A stretch of 64,000 bases of DNA from Clostridia bacterium (GTDB lineage Bacteria > Bacillota > Clostridia > Oscillospirales > Acutalibacteraceae), in assembly GCA_017517665.1 (NCBI GenBank), contig JAFWYP010000021.1, positions 1 through 64,000 of the forward strand. The letters are read 5' to 3'. The position numbers and the translations under genes are program-made. The notes beneath the pieces were generated by a model that was not told the DNA's origin, made no database searches, and worked only from the letters and a program-made list of their open reading frames with translations. Below are positions 25,013-34,415 of this stretch, piece by piece (within the stretch, counting starts at the first letter, position 1; every line of letters starts with the position of its first letter).

Positions 25013-28000
25013 ATGAACACCTTGTTTCTCGATTTTCTGAATATCAGCATAACTGCAAGCTATATAATTCTTGCCGTTATACTTGTCAGACTTATTTTCC
25101 CGAAATTACCTCGTAAATTTATATGCATTTTCTGGGCGATTGCGGGAATAAGACTTGTTCTGCCGTTTTCTCTTGAAAGCGTTTTCAGTCTTATCCCGAG
25201 CGCCGAAACCGTACCTCCCGATATTGTTATGTCGCACAGTCCGACAATTCAAAGCGGTATACCCATGCTTAACAGCGTTGTCAATCCCGTTATATCAAAT
25301 GCTTTTGCGCCCGATGTTTCGGAAAGCGTCAATCCTATGCAGATTCTGACAGGTATCGCATGGAATGTGTGGATAATCGGTATTGCCGTGCTTTTGGTTT
25401 ACGGCATCGTCAGCTATTTCAGAGTCAAGAAAACTGTTTCTGATGCGGTGCTTTTAAACGGTAACATATGGCAGAGCGAAAAGGTTGTTTCGCCGTTTAT
25501 TCTCGGCATTATAAAGCCTAAAATCTATATTCCCTACGGGATGGACTGGGATGTCAGAAGCCATGTTATTGCTCACGAAAATGCACATCTCAAACGCCGT
25601 GACCATTGGATAAAACCTCTCGGATTTCTGCTTCTTGCGGTTTACTGGTTCAATCCTCTGATTTGGGTTGCGTATATCCTTCTTTGCAAGGATATTGAGC
25701 GTGCGTGCGACGAAAAGGTTATTTCACAGATGAGCGAAGAAACGCGCAAGGAATACGCATCTGCTCTGCTTGAATGCGCTGTCAACCGCAGGAGAATAGC
25801 CGCCTGTCCACTTGCCTTCGGTGAAACGGGACTCAAAGAGCGTGTCAAGGGTATAATGAATTACAAAAAGCCGGCATTCTGGGTTATTGTAATCGCTGTT
25901 ATTGCCTGCATTGTTGCGGCTGTATGCTTCCTCACAAATCCGAAAACACCGGCTGAATATACCGAGCTCGGTTACCGTCTTAACATCACGGAAGAAATCT
26001 ACACAATGACAACTCAGCTTCCCGATAAAACGGAGAAGAAGAGCTATAAAGTAGGAGAAGGCACAAAAGGCGAGCTTTCCAACGGCACAAAGTTTGAAAT
26101 CACCGAAACCAATCTTCAGACGGGTGAACTGACAATTAAATTCAGCGGTGAACCGATTTACAGTCTTGTAGGAAGTACCGTCGGAAACGGACTTAAGGAG
26201 TGCGGTCAGATTGTTATTAATGAAAATGAACCGCATACTCTTGCAGACGACAGCAACGGTGTTCATAGAAGAATAACCTTTGAATTTGTCAAAACCGAGG
26301 ATCTGGAAACCGCAATTTCCGATGCAATAATTCAGACTCACCGAGGCGGTTATAAACTCGGCACTTTTGCCTGCGAAACCCATGAGATTTTTGCGACGGA
26401 AGCATCCGGTCCTGCCGATAACAACAATATCGAAACTGTGACCGTTTATATGTGGGTCAACTACGGCGAATATATCAAATACGGCGATTCGCTTGTGGAA
26501 ATAGGCGGAAGTGCCTGCCCGACGGTACTCACATTTGAATGTATTGACGGCAAATATAATCTCACCGAATACTGGACAGCAGAGGACGGAACAAGATATG
26601 TCGACTCAATCCGTGAAAAGTATCCGAAAAATATTGTCAGCGAAGTTCTGAGTTATAATTATGACTCTAAGTCACTTGATAAAAAAGCGGAAGCATATTT
26701 TTATGACAACAAGAAATTATATTCCGCAACAAACTACGGCAATGTGACTGCAGAGGTCGTCAGCTATAAACTTGATACGGGACCCAAAACCGACAAGGAA
26801 GAATTTGTGAGGATTGAATGGTATAACCAATCCGAAATAACCCCGTTTTCTTACGGAACTACTTATTATATCGAAAAATTCAATCCCGATTTGCTCGGCT
26901 TTGAAGTGTATAAACCGACTGAAGAACCAACCTTCACCGCCCCTGTGTTTTATGTTGAACCCGGTCAGAAAAGAGAACAGTGGTATGACCTCGGAGCATA
27001 TGATTTTTCGCAGCCGGGATATTACCGATTTGTGACGAATTTCAATTTTGACGAAATGGACAGAGAAGGCGTTGCGATAGTTGATTTTACGGTCGGCGAC
27101 ATTGCACTCGAAGAAAAGACTCCCGAAGAATTAACAACACAAGCGGTTTTTGCCGATAATGATTTCAAGGCTCTTTTCAGCCGTGTCGGATATTCTCAAA
27201 ACGGAACGGATATAATAAACAAATTTGCCGAAAAAGCTATATACACTCCGAACAGCGGCACGGAGCAGATTCCCGTTATCAGATTTGATTCCGGAAAAGA
27301 GCTTGACAGCTTCATCAATGCCGCAAGAAAACCGTTTCGTCTTGACGGCGATTGGGAAAAAGAGCAGTCATTCATTGAAAATACGAAAGGATATACCGAA
27401 GAATTCTTCGAGGAGAAAAGTGTTGTTCTTGTTAAATTAACCGAGCCGAGCGGTTCTTTCAGGCATAAGGTGAATTCCGTAACGAAGAAAAACGGAATTG
27501 CCGAAATATCAATAAGCAGATTAACCACTGAGCCGTTTACCGACGATGTGGGAGATTGGTTCATAACAATTGCCGTTGACAAAAGCTTTCTTTCGGATTG
27601 CAAGAGCATAACCGTCAGCAGGGGAAAGGACGAGAATCTGAATTCTCAGACCGAAAAACCCACCGCCGCATCGGGTGAAACTTTGAATTACACATCCGAT
27701 GTGTGTTTTGTGAATTATGTTGAAGACGGCGAAAGCATCCTTATGAAATATGCCGAAGTTCCGATGTGGTCGCCTTACAGCAGTACAGAACATCATTCGG
27801 TTGCGATGTTTGAAACATTGCAGGGTTTCAATGATTTTTATAATAAAACCCAGAACAGTTTTTCTTATGATTCATATAACGGATATCCCTCGGTGAATCA
27901 GGCAAGGGCGAAATATACAAAAGAGTTTTTTGAAGAAAACAATCTTCTTATTGCCTATATTCCCGAGCCGAGTACCGATATAAGACTTGAGGTTATGTCC

Positions 28001-28504
28001 GTTGTAAGGCATCAGACCCTTCATATTGAAATAAGAAGAAGAGTTCCCGATGCCTGTGACACGGCGATGGCGGGATGGTTTGTGGTTGTCGGAGTGAATA
28101 AGGCAGACATGAAAGAAAATGATTTGGCTGTTGCGAGCATTGCCGAAACAATAAGCGGTGAACCGATTTTCAGAGATAAGAAAACAGAAGCGGGAACAGT
28201 ATCTTATATAATGATGTCAAGCAATGCTTATGTAAACCCGTATCTCGACCTTATGATGGGCAACAGATTCCATTTCTTTATCTCACCTTTTGACAGTCAT
28301 TATCATACGGGTAATTACCGCTATGATAACGATAATCTGATTCTTGAAACGGATGACGGACTGTATACCTATGTTTTCAGAAAAGACGGTGATAATCTGG
28401 TTTTTGTTGCTGACAAATCCTCTGAAATCCGGAAATATAAGTCATCGGCAGAATCTGCACCCGTTGCATCTGTCAAAGACGGAGATGTTTTCGTGAAAGT
28501 ATAA
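25013..28504 (+). CDS. BlaR1-type M56 metallopeptidase receptor with very large extracellular region
   Basis: A 1163-residue sensor. The N-terminal third is an M56 protease domain with hydrophobic helices and the zinc motif HENAHL near residue 186, then ERACDEKV with the third-ligand Glu. A last helix lies near 288-306 (AFWVIVIAVIACIVAAVCFL). Beyond it are about 860 extracellular residues instead of the usual roughly 250-residue sensor. There, near 560-690, is an Ig-like segment with YDLGAYDFSQPGYYRF, and two homologous modules at about 740-880 and 910-1050 share FFEE..., EPS.... and V..V......I.I. patterns. No penicillin-binding Ser-x-x-Lys domain is evident. ATG follows GGAGG. It probably senses a cell-envelope signal and cleaves the BlaI-like partner. 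Confidence 0.85.
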   Translation: MNTLFLDFLNISITASYIILAVILVRLIFPKLPRKFICIFWAIAGIRLVLPFSLESVFSLIPSAETVPPDIVMSHSPTIQSGIPMLNSVVNPVISNAFAPDVSESVNPMQILTGIAWNVWIIGIAVLLVYGIVSYFRVKKTVSDAVLLNGNIWQSEKVVSPFILGIIKPKIYIPYGMDWDVRSHVIAHENAHLKRRDHWIKPLGFLLLAVYWFNPLIWVAYILLCKDIERACDEKVISQMSEETRKEYASALLECAVNRRRIAACPLAFGETGLKERVKGIMNYKKPAFWVIVIAVIACIVAAVCFLTNPKTPAEYTELGYRLNITEEIYTMTTQLPDKTEKKSYKVGEGTKGELSNGTKFEITETNLQTGELTIKFSGEPIYSLVGSTVGNGLKECGQIVINENEPHTLADDSNGVHRRITFEFVKTEDLETAISDAIIQTHRGGYKLGTFACETHEIFATEASGPADNNNIETVTVYMWVNYGEYIKYGDSLVEIGGSACPTVLTFECIDGKYNLTEYWTAEDGTRYVDSIREKYPKNIVSEVLSYNYDSKSLDKKAEAYFYDNKKLYSATNYGNVTAEVVSYKLDTGPKTDKEEFVRIEWYNQSEITPFSYGTTYYIEKFNPDLLGFEVYKPTEEPTFTAPVFYVEPGQKREQWYDLGAYDFSQPGYYRFVTNFNFDEMDREGVAIVDFTVGDIALEEKTPEELTTQAVFADNDFKALFSRVGYSQNGTDIINKFAEKAIYTPNSGTEQIPVIRFDSGKELDSFINAARKPFRLDGDWEKEQSFIENTKGYTEEFFEEKSVVLVKLTEPSGSFRHKVNSVTKKNGIAEISISRLTTEPFTDDVGDWFITIAVDKSFLSDCKSITVSRGKDENLNSQTEKPTAASGETLNYTSDVCFVNYVEDGESILMKYAEVPMWSPYSSTEHHSVAMFETLQGFNDFYNKTQNSFSYDSYNGYPSVNQARAKYTKEFFEENNLLIAYIPEPSTDIRLEVMSVVRHQTLHIEIRRRVPDACDTAMAGWFVVVGVNKADMKENDLAVASIAETISGEPIFRDKKTEAGTVSYIMMSSNAYVNPYLDLMMGNRFHFFISPFDSHYHTGNYRYDNDNLILETDDGLYTYVFRKDGDNLVFVADKSSEIRKYKSSAESAPVASVKDGDVFVKV

Positions 28505-28508
28505 AAAC

Positions 28509-28540
28509 AAGGCAGGATTCGTTTTGAATCCTGCCTTAAT
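28509..28540. terminator. Bidirectional terminator between convergent genes
   Basis: AAGGCAGGATTC and GAATCCTGCCTT form a perfect 12-base stem with a five-base loop. The minus-strand side is followed by a T-rich run; the plus side only by TAATCTTA. Confidence 0.7.
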
Positions 28541-28541
28541 C

Positions 28542-29078
28542 TTATTCATATTTTGCTCTTTCGCCGCCGATATATTTTGCTCTTGTTTTTGCGGCGTTGA
28601 GCTTTGCTTCACCGATAACATTGTTTTCAAGCCTTAAAGGAACTGCAACTCTTTTAAGATGCATACCGATGAGTGTGAAACCGATATCAATTCCTGCGTC
28701 AGCCCTGATTTCTTCAACGGCGGCAGGGTTTTTCATTGTGTGCCATGCCGCAGTTGCAAACGAACCGCCTGCACGGGGATGGGGAACAACGCAGACCTTT
28801 TCAAGTCCGAGTTTTTCAGCCTTTTCGCTTTCAATGATAATCGCTCTGTTGAGATGCTCACAGCACTGTGCAGCAATGCATATTCCTTTTTCGGAGAAAA
28901 CGCTGTTAAGTCCGTCAAAAATCTGCTGTGCAACCTCAACCGTTCCGCTTGTGCCGATTCTTTTGCCGATAACCTCGCTCGTTGAGCATCCGATAACAAC
29001 AACATCTCCGCTTTTAAGCTCTGCTTTTTCAACAAGCTCCTTTGCGGCAAGCTGCGCCTGATTAAAAATATCCTGCAT
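28542..29078 (-). CDS. UPF0340 (YwlG/DUF436) family protein
   Basis: A 178-residue cytoplasmic protein of the TIGR01440/UPF0340 family. VVVIGCSTSEVIGKRIGTSGT, QCCEHLNRA and VPHPRAGGSFAT are family signatures. The function is not established; relatives are widespread in Firmicutes. It starts six bases after the stop codon of the ECF S-component gene, so both form one minus-strand operon. Confidence 0.9.
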   Translation of the reverse strand: MQDIFNQAQLAAKELVEKAELKSGDVVVIGCSTSEVIGKRIGTSGTVEVAQQIFDGLNSVFSEKGICIAAQCCEHLNRAIIIESEKAEKLGLEKVCVVPHPRAGGSFATAAWHTMKNPAAVEEIRADAGIDIGFTLIGMHLKRVAVPLRLENNVIGEAKLNAAKTRAKYIGGERAKYE

Positions 29079-29083
29079 TATGA

Positions 29084-29602
29084 TTACCTCTTTAAAAATG
29101 AGTTTATTGTTTTGTTTTTTTCAATGGCGGTTGTGACCGCAATTCCTGCAATTATACCTATGATACCCTGCATAACGTTTGAAAAAATGCTTCCTGCTGC
29201 CGCAATGCCGTAGCCGAGGATGATTGCCTCATAACCGAAATATCCGAACACCATTATTGCCTCTGCAACAATACCTCCGATAATTTTACCGATGAACGGA
29301 TTTTTATTCAAAGCTTTTACAACAAAATATGCTGCAACCGCCATAAGTGCTTTGATAACGAATGTTGCGGGTGCATACTGCATATATCCCGAAAGAATAT
29401 CGGCAAGTGCAGAGCCGAGACCTGCCGCAAGTGCGCCGTAAACGGGACCGAGAATAAAGCCTGAAAGAAGCACAAAGCAATCTCCGAGGTTGAAATATCC
29501 GTTTGTGGCAGGCGAGGGGATTTTAACAACAAAGGTTGCAACGCAGATTATCGCAGCCAATAAAGCCGAAACTGCAAGCCTCTGCAATTTTTTCTGTTTC
29601 AC
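29084..29602 (-). CDS. ECF transporter S component
   Basis: A 172-residue membrane protein with about six helices. LAVSALLAAIICVATFVVKIP, then GYFNLGDCFVLLSGFILGPVYGA, is the common pattern of substrate-binding S components of energy-coupling-factor vitamin importers. The A and T subunits are not encoded here, as expected for the group II systems that share one module. GTG at 29602 is preferred because GGAG lies nine bases upstream; the longer in-frame start at 29635 precedes that site and falls in the promoter. The ligand is unknown. Confidence 0.85.
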   Translation of the reverse strand: MKQKKLQRLAVSALLAAIICVATFVVKIPSPATNGYFNLGDCFVLLSGFILGPVYGALAAGLGSALADILSGYMQYAPATFVIKALMAVAAYFVVKALNKNPFIGKIIGGIVAEAIMVFGYFGYEAIILGYGIAAAGSIFSNVMQGIIGIIAGIAVTTAIEKNKTINSFLKR

Positions 29603-29623
29603 TTTTATCATCTCCGAAATAAA

Positions 29624-29653
29624 AGTATAATCCAAAACAAAAGATATTTCAAG
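29624..29653 (-). promoter_or_regulatory. Promoter of the S component-UPF0340 operon
   Basis: TTGAAA and TATACT are 18 bases apart on the minus strand. Confidence 0.55.
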
Positions 29654-29717
29654 GTGTCATTTATTGTGATTTTTAACATAAATATTCAATTGTTATCTTG
29701 AAAAAATGGATGCTCTG

Positions 29718-29726
29718 TGATATAAA
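29718..29726 (+). promoter_or_regulatory. Extended -10 promoter element of the lacZ-type gene
   Basis: TGATATAAA fits an extended -10 (TG-N-TATAAA). A -35 near 29698-29703 is weak. The start codon follows 32 bases downstream after AGGAGG. Confidence 0.45.
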
Positions 29727-29757
29727 ATAAATAAACTCTTTATTTTTAGGAGGTACT

Positions 29758-32700
29758 ATGAAGATTAAAGCATATCACAAGGATTTGGGCAGCCTGCACA
29801 TAGGCTGCGAAGACCCCAGAGCATATTTTATTCCTTATCAGACCGAAGAGGCTGCTCTTTCGGGCAAAAGAAACGAATCGGATTATTTCACAAGCCTTTG
29901 CGGCGAATGGAATTTTAAGTTTTATAACTCATTTGAGGATATCGGAGAGGATTTTCTTAATGCTGATTTTCCGGACACGATTCCCGTGCCCAAGTGCTGG
30001 CAGACTCAGCTCGGCAAGGGTTATGATGTGCCTCTTTACAGCAATCTTTTCTATCCCTTCCCCCTTGACCCGCCTCATGTTCCCGATGAAAATCCCGCAG
30101 GTCATTATAACAGAAAGTTCTATATCAATAAGAAAGACGGCAAGAGCTATTATATCAATTTTGAAGGCGTTTCTTCATGCTTCTATCTCTATGTGAACGG
30201 TGAATTTGCCGCTTACAGCCAGGTAAGCCATTGCACAAGCGAAGTTGATATCACAGATAAGCTTCTTGACGGCGAAAACACAATTGACGTTGTTGTTGTC
30301 AAATGGTGTGACGGAAGTTATCTCGAAGACCAGGACCATTTCAGACTCTCGGGTATTTTCAGAGAGGTTTATATTCTTGAAAGAGCTGAAAGCCACATCA
30401 AGGATATTTATATCAAAACAGATCTTGCCGACGATATGAAATCTGCAGATATCTATATCAAGGATATTCTCTGGTACGGCGATGAAGAGAATTTTGAATA
30501 TAAGCTTATTTCACCCGACGGAGATGTTGTTTTCTCGGGCAACGAGCTTGATTTCACAATTGAAAATCCTGTTCTCTGGAACAGCGAAAATCCGAAGCTT
30601 TATACTCTCCTTGTTTCAATGGGCGGCGAGATTATTCCCTTTAAAATCGGTATCAAGAGAATTGATTTCAGGGGCAATGTTGCTTATGTCAACAATCAGC
30701 CGATAAAGCTTTACGGAATCAACCGTCACGATTCCAACCCCGAAACGGGTTATTACTGCAGCAGAGAGGATATGCTCCGTGATATTCATATTATTAAAAA
30801 GGGTAACTGCAACACAGTAAGAACATCTCACTATCCCAATGCACCCGAATTCCTTGAACTCTGCGACGAATACGGTCTTATGGTTGTTGACGAAGCGGAT
30901 ATTGAAACCCACGGCATGGGCTTTGAATACCGCGACACATGGGATTGGATGCGCTGGTCAAAGCTTTCAACCGATGACGAGTGGGAGCCTGCCTATGTTG
31001 ACCGTGCACAGCGTCTTTTTGAAAGAGATAAGAACCATGCCTGTGTTATCATGTGGTCGCTCGGAAACGAATCAGGCTGTGGCAAAAACCACAGAGCGAT
31101 GGGCAAATACATAAAGAGCCGTGAACCCGAAGCTGTTATTCACTATGAGAATTCACATCTTGAATTCAAGGCTGTTCCCATCGGTGAAAATTACAGCGAT
31201 ATTTCCGATGTTGAAAGCCGTATGTATTCATCTCTTGAATATACCGAGGAATACGCAAAGAACAAAAACTCCAAAAAGCCGTTCTATTTCTGTGAGTTTG
31301 TTTGTTCATTGACAACAGGCGATATCCATGCTCACTGCGATTTATTCAGAAAATATCCTGCAATCTGGGGCGGCTGCATCTGGGAATATGCCGATCACTC
31401 AATCAAGGTTGCCGATAATGCATACCGTTACGGCGGCGATTTCGGCGATTATCCCCATAACTCAACCTGCTGCATAGACGGTCTTGTTTTTGCCGACAGA
31501 AGTATGCGTCCCGGTTTCTATGATATGAAAAAAGGTTATCAGCAGTTCGGTGCTGAATATGAGAACGGCAGGATTACCGTTAAAAACTACCGCTATTTTG
31601 AAACTCTTTCCGATATGTATATCAAGTGGAGTCTTGATGTCAACGGCGAAAGCGTAATGAACGGCAGAATTGACGATACAGATATCGCACCTCAGGGCAC
31701 AAAGGAATACGCTCTCTTTGATGATGCACCCGAAAGCGATTGCTGCTACCTCACCCTCACATTCCACGAAAAAGCAGACAGAAAATGGGCGGAAGCAGAT
31801 TATGAAACAGGCTGGATTCAGTTTGATTTATCTGTTGAACAGTCAAAAAATCAGTTCACCGCAAACCTTCCCGCTGTAACAGAGGGAGACAGATATGTCA
31901 CAATTGAATCAGATGATGTTGTTTACACATTCGATAAACCCTACGGCAGAATTTCATCCGTTCTTTGCGCAGGAAAAGAAATGCTCTCCGAACCGGTCAA
32001 GGTTGAAATGTGGAAAGCTCACGCATGGAATCAGCTCGGTGATGCGGATGACAGACGTTCGGCAGCTCTTCAGGCTGTTGTTCAGAAAACTTATTCCGCA
32101 ACCGTTTCCGAAGAATCCGACTGCATAAAAATCACTTGCCCCGTTTCACTCGGCGGACCTGCTGTTGTTCCGGTGCTCAACGGTGAAATGACATATAAGT
32201 TCTACGGTGACGGAAGTGCCGTTATCGGATTTAACGGCGAATACAGAAATCTCATGGTTGAAATGGGCATGAAGCTTCCGAGATTCGGATTTGCGTTCAG
32301 ACTTAAGGGCGGTTATGAGAATATGGAATTCTTCGGCAAAGGTCCTCAGGAAGCATATGCCGACCGTCATCTTGCCGCACGTTACGGAAAGTTTGAAACA
32401 ACAGTTTCCGAAAATTTTGTTCCATATATCAAGCCCATCGAAAACGGTGCACATTTCGGAACAAGATACGGTACTGTTTCAAACGGCGAAAACGGCATGA
32501 TTTTTGCTCCTGCAAGCGAAAAGACATTCTTCTTCAACGCTTCGCACTTCACACCGCATATGCTTGAAGAAACAAAGCATAACGATGAGCTTGTTCCTCT
32601 TGAAGATACAATTGTTTATACCGATTACCGCATTGATGTTCAGGGCGGTCACGGCAGATATGACGAGGTTGAACCCGACCGCAAGTGGGGATTTGAACCC

Positions 32701-32775
32701 TTTGAATTCTCAACCGCGTTCAAACCTTTCTGCGGCGAAATCAAACCGTTTGAATTTATAAATAAGAACAGATAA
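29758..32775 (+). CDS. lacZ: LacZ-type GH2 beta-galactosidase
   Basis: A 1005-residue long-form GH2 beta-galactosidase: jelly-roll (SLCGEWNFKFY, VPKCWQTQLG, YVNGEFAAYSQ), Ig-like domain, TIM barrel (GINRHDSNPETG), linker domain and the C-terminal beta-galactosidase small-chain domain (FGKGPQEAYADR). The acid/base is in SLGNESGCG near residue 436 and the nucleophile in FCEFVCS near residue 511. The canonical CEYAHAMGN around the nucleophile is changed to CEFVCSLTTGD, so the specificity may differ from lactose. There is no signal peptide. It stands alone between its promoter and a strong terminator. It would release terminal beta-galactose from imported glycans. Confidence 0.92.
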   Translation: MKIKAYHKDLGSLHIGCEDPRAYFIPYQTEEAALSGKRNESDYFTSLCGEWNFKFYNSFEDIGEDFLNADFPDTIPVPKCWQTQLGKGYDVPLYSNLFYPFPLDPPHVPDENPAGHYNRKFYINKKDGKSYYINFEGVSSCFYLYVNGEFAAYSQVSHCTSEVDITDKLLDGENTIDVVVVKWCDGSYLEDQDHFRLSGIFREVYILERAESHIKDIYIKTDLADDMKSADIYIKDILWYGDEENFEYKLISPDGDVVFSGNELDFTIENPVLWNSENPKLYTLLVSMGGEIIPFKIGIKRIDFRGNVAYVNNQPIKLYGINRHDSNPETGYYCSREDMLRDIHIIKKGNCNTVRTSHYPNAPEFLELCDEYGLMVVDEADIETHGMGFEYRDTWDWMRWSKLSTDDEWEPAYVDRAQRLFERDKNHACVIMWSLGNESGCGKNHRAMGKYIKSREPEAVIHYENSHLEFKAVPIGENYSDISDVESRMYSSLEYTEEYAKNKNSKKPFYFCEFVCSLTTGDIHAHCDLFRKYPAIWGGCIWEYADHSIKVADNAYRYGGDFGDYPHNSTCCIDGLVFADRSMRPGFYDMKKGYQQFGAEYENGRITVKNYRYFETLSDMYIKWSLDVNGESVMNGRIDDTDIAPQGTKEYALFDDAPESDCCYLTLTFHEKADRKWAEADYETGWIQFDLSVEQSKNQFTANLPAVTEGDRYVTIESDDVVYTFDKPYGRISSVLCAGKEMLSEPVKVEMWKAHAWNQLGDADDRRSAALQAVVQKTYSATVSEESDCIKITCPVSLGGPAVVPVLNGEMTYKFYGDGSAVIGFNGEYRNLMVEMGMKLPRFGFAFRLKGGYENMEFFGKGPQEAYADRHLAARYGKFETTVSENFVPYIKPIENGAHFGTRYGTVSNGENGMIFAPASEKTFFFNASHFTPHMLEETKHNDELVPLEDTIVYTDYRIDVQGGHGRYDEVEPDRKWGFEPFEFSTAFKPFCGEIKPFEFINKNR

Positions 32776-32782
32776 ATTATTA

Positions 32783-32821
32783 CTCCCCATGATTCGGACA
32801 GAGAATCATGGGGAGTTTTTT
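32783..32821 (+). terminator. Strong terminator of the lacZ-type gene
   Basis: A perfect 13-base stem (CTCCCCATGATTC with GAATCATGGGGAG) with a seven-base loop and six T. The T run reaches the stop codon of the convergent spoIVA. Confidence 0.92.
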
Positions 32822-34298
32822 ACAGTATAATGCAGATAAGTCCGCTGCAGCCTTCGTTGATAACTCTTTCAAGCGTTTCGCGAAGCTTCAGCCTTGCATC
32901 ACCCGGCATTCTGTAAAGCTTGTTGTGCAGTCCTTCATTGACAAGCTGATGAAGCGATGTGCCGAAAATGTTTGACTGCCATATCATTGACGGATTTTCT
33001 TCAAATTCCTTAAGCAGATATTTTATTAATTCTTCGCTCTGTGATTCCGAGCCTACTATCGGTGCAACCTCGGTCTGAATATCCGCTTTCATGATGTGGA
33101 GTGAGGGTGCGCTTGCTCTGAGTCTGACACCGTATCTGCCGCCCTGCTTCATAATTTCGGGTTCTTCGAGCGATAAATCTTCTATGTCGGGGAGAACGAT
33201 TCCGTATCCCGTTGCCTCAACTTCGTCAAGAGCGTTCTGAATGCGCTTGTAGCCGCTTTGCGCTGCGGATAATTCCTTGAGCTTCTGCATAAGCTCATGC
33301 TCGTTTTTAACGGCGATTCCCGTTTCTTCTTCAATGATTCTGAAGAAAAGGGCTGGGTGGAGAACAACATTTATCTTTGCGCTTCCCGTTGCAAGATTCA
33401 TGCTTTCAACTCCCGAGGCGGCAATATATTCACCCGAGGCAATTTCGTTTGAGAAATTCTTGACATCGCGGACTTTTTTCAGGTTTTCCGCAAGTGAACT
33501 GATTCTGCCGAAAACATCCGAGCGAAGCCAATGCGATTTGTCAAGTGAAGTTATCCAGCCGGGAAGGTCAACTCTGATTTCCTTGAGGGGGAATTCCGAT
33601 AAAACCTGCGAAAGAATGTCTGAAATATCGTTCTGACCGAGCTCAAGGCAGTTTACCGCAACAACGGGAACACCATAGCTGTCAGTCATTTCCGCGGCAA
33701 GCTTTTTTGAAGCAACGGAGCTTGGCTCTTTGCAGTTGAGAAGAACAACAAAAGGCTTTTCAAGCTCCTGCAATTCACCGATTACTCTTTTTTCGGCTTC
33801 GGCATATTCTTCTCTCGGAATGTCACTTATAGAGCCGTCAGTTGTAACAACAAGTCCGATTGTGGAGTGCTCGGATATGACCTTCTGAGTGCCTATTTCA
33901 GCTGCCATGTTGAACGGAATTTCTTCGTCAAACCACGGAGTTTTTACCATTCTCGGGTTTTCACCCTCAATATATCCGAGTGCTGAGGGCACAATATATC
34001 CCACGCAGTCAATCATACGCACTTTCATTCTTGATTTTGAGGGGAGTGTTATTTCAACCGCATCTTCGGGAATGAATTTCGGTTCTGTTGTCATGATTGT
34101 TCTGCCTGCCGATGACTGCGGAAGTTCATCTGTTGCTCTTTCGCGGCGCTGTGAGTCCTCAATATTCGGCAAAACCATGTTTTCCATGAACTTTTTGATA
34201 AATGTGGATTTGCCCGTTCTTACGGGACCTACAACTCCGATGTAAATATCTCCGCCCGTTCTGGCGGCAATATCATTATAAATATTGTTGACAGCCAT
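32820..34298 (-). CDS. spoIVA: Stage IV sporulation protein A (spore coat morphogenetic ATPase)
   Basis: A 492-residue SpoIVA, the ATPase that polymerises on the forespore surface and anchors the coat. It has a TRAFAC-like fold with the Walker A loop GVVGPVRTGKSTFIKKFM near residues 21-38, RMIDCVGYIVPSALGY as the Walker B/switch region, TTDGSISDIPREEY, LLNCKEP, and the conserved C-terminus with IICIL. The length matches B. subtilis SpoIVA (492). ATG at 34298 follows GGAGGAAT. It is transcribed alone, from a sigma-E-like promoter. Its presence means that the organism descends from endospore formers and probably sporulates. Confidence 0.97.
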   Translation of the reverse strand: MAVNNIYNDIAARTGGDIYIGVVGPVRTGKSTFIKKFMENMVLPNIEDSQRRERATDELPQSSAGRTIMTTEPKFIPEDAVEITLPSKSRMKVRMIDCVGYIVPSALGYIEGENPRMVKTPWFDEEIPFNMAAEIGTQKVISEHSTIGLVVTTDGSISDIPREEYAEAEKRVIGELQELEKPFVVLLNCKEPSSVASKKLAAEMTDSYGVPVVAVNCLELGQNDISDILSQVLSEFPLKEIRVDLPGWITSLDKSHWLRSDVFGRISSLAENLKKVRDVKNFSNEIASGEYIAASGVESMNLATGSAKINVVLHPALFFRIIEEETGIAVKNEHELMQKLKELSAAQSGYKRIQNALDEVEATGYGIVLPDIEDLSLEEPEIMKQGGRYGVRLRASAPSLHIMKADIQTEVAPIVGSESQSEELIKYLLKEFEENPSMIWQSNIFGTSLHQLVNEGLHNKLYRMPGDARLKLRETLERVINEGCSGLICIIL

Positions 34299-34337
34299 TA
34301 TAATTCCTCCGAATCCATTGATTTTTTGTTTCTGTAA

Positions 34338-34366
34338 AATCTATGCATTTCTGGGACGGTATATGA
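34338..34366 (-). promoter_or_regulatory. Sigma-E-type promoter of spoIVA
   Basis: On the minus strand TCATATA, 14 bases, CATAGATT. Compared with the B. subtilis sigma-E consensus (KMATATT, 13-14 bases, CATACAHT) this matches 6 of 7 and 7 of 8 positions, as expected for a mother-cell gene. Confidence 0.7.
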
Positions 34367-34369
34367 CTG

Positions 34370-34407
34370 AAAAAAACACGGACCGCTTCGAATGAAACAG
34401 TCCGTGC
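34370..34407 (-). terminator. Terminator of the RNase HI-YhhN-lipase operon
   Basis: CACGGAC and GTCCGTG pair around a 16-base loop and are followed by six T on the minus strand, just past the hydrolase stop codon. Confidence 0.75.
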
Positions 34408-34415
34408 CCTGATTT

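Noticed and set aside
25724..26383. 219-residue open frame on the minus strand
   Set aside because: Antisense to the BlaR1-like gene; the composition is typical of a shadow frame.
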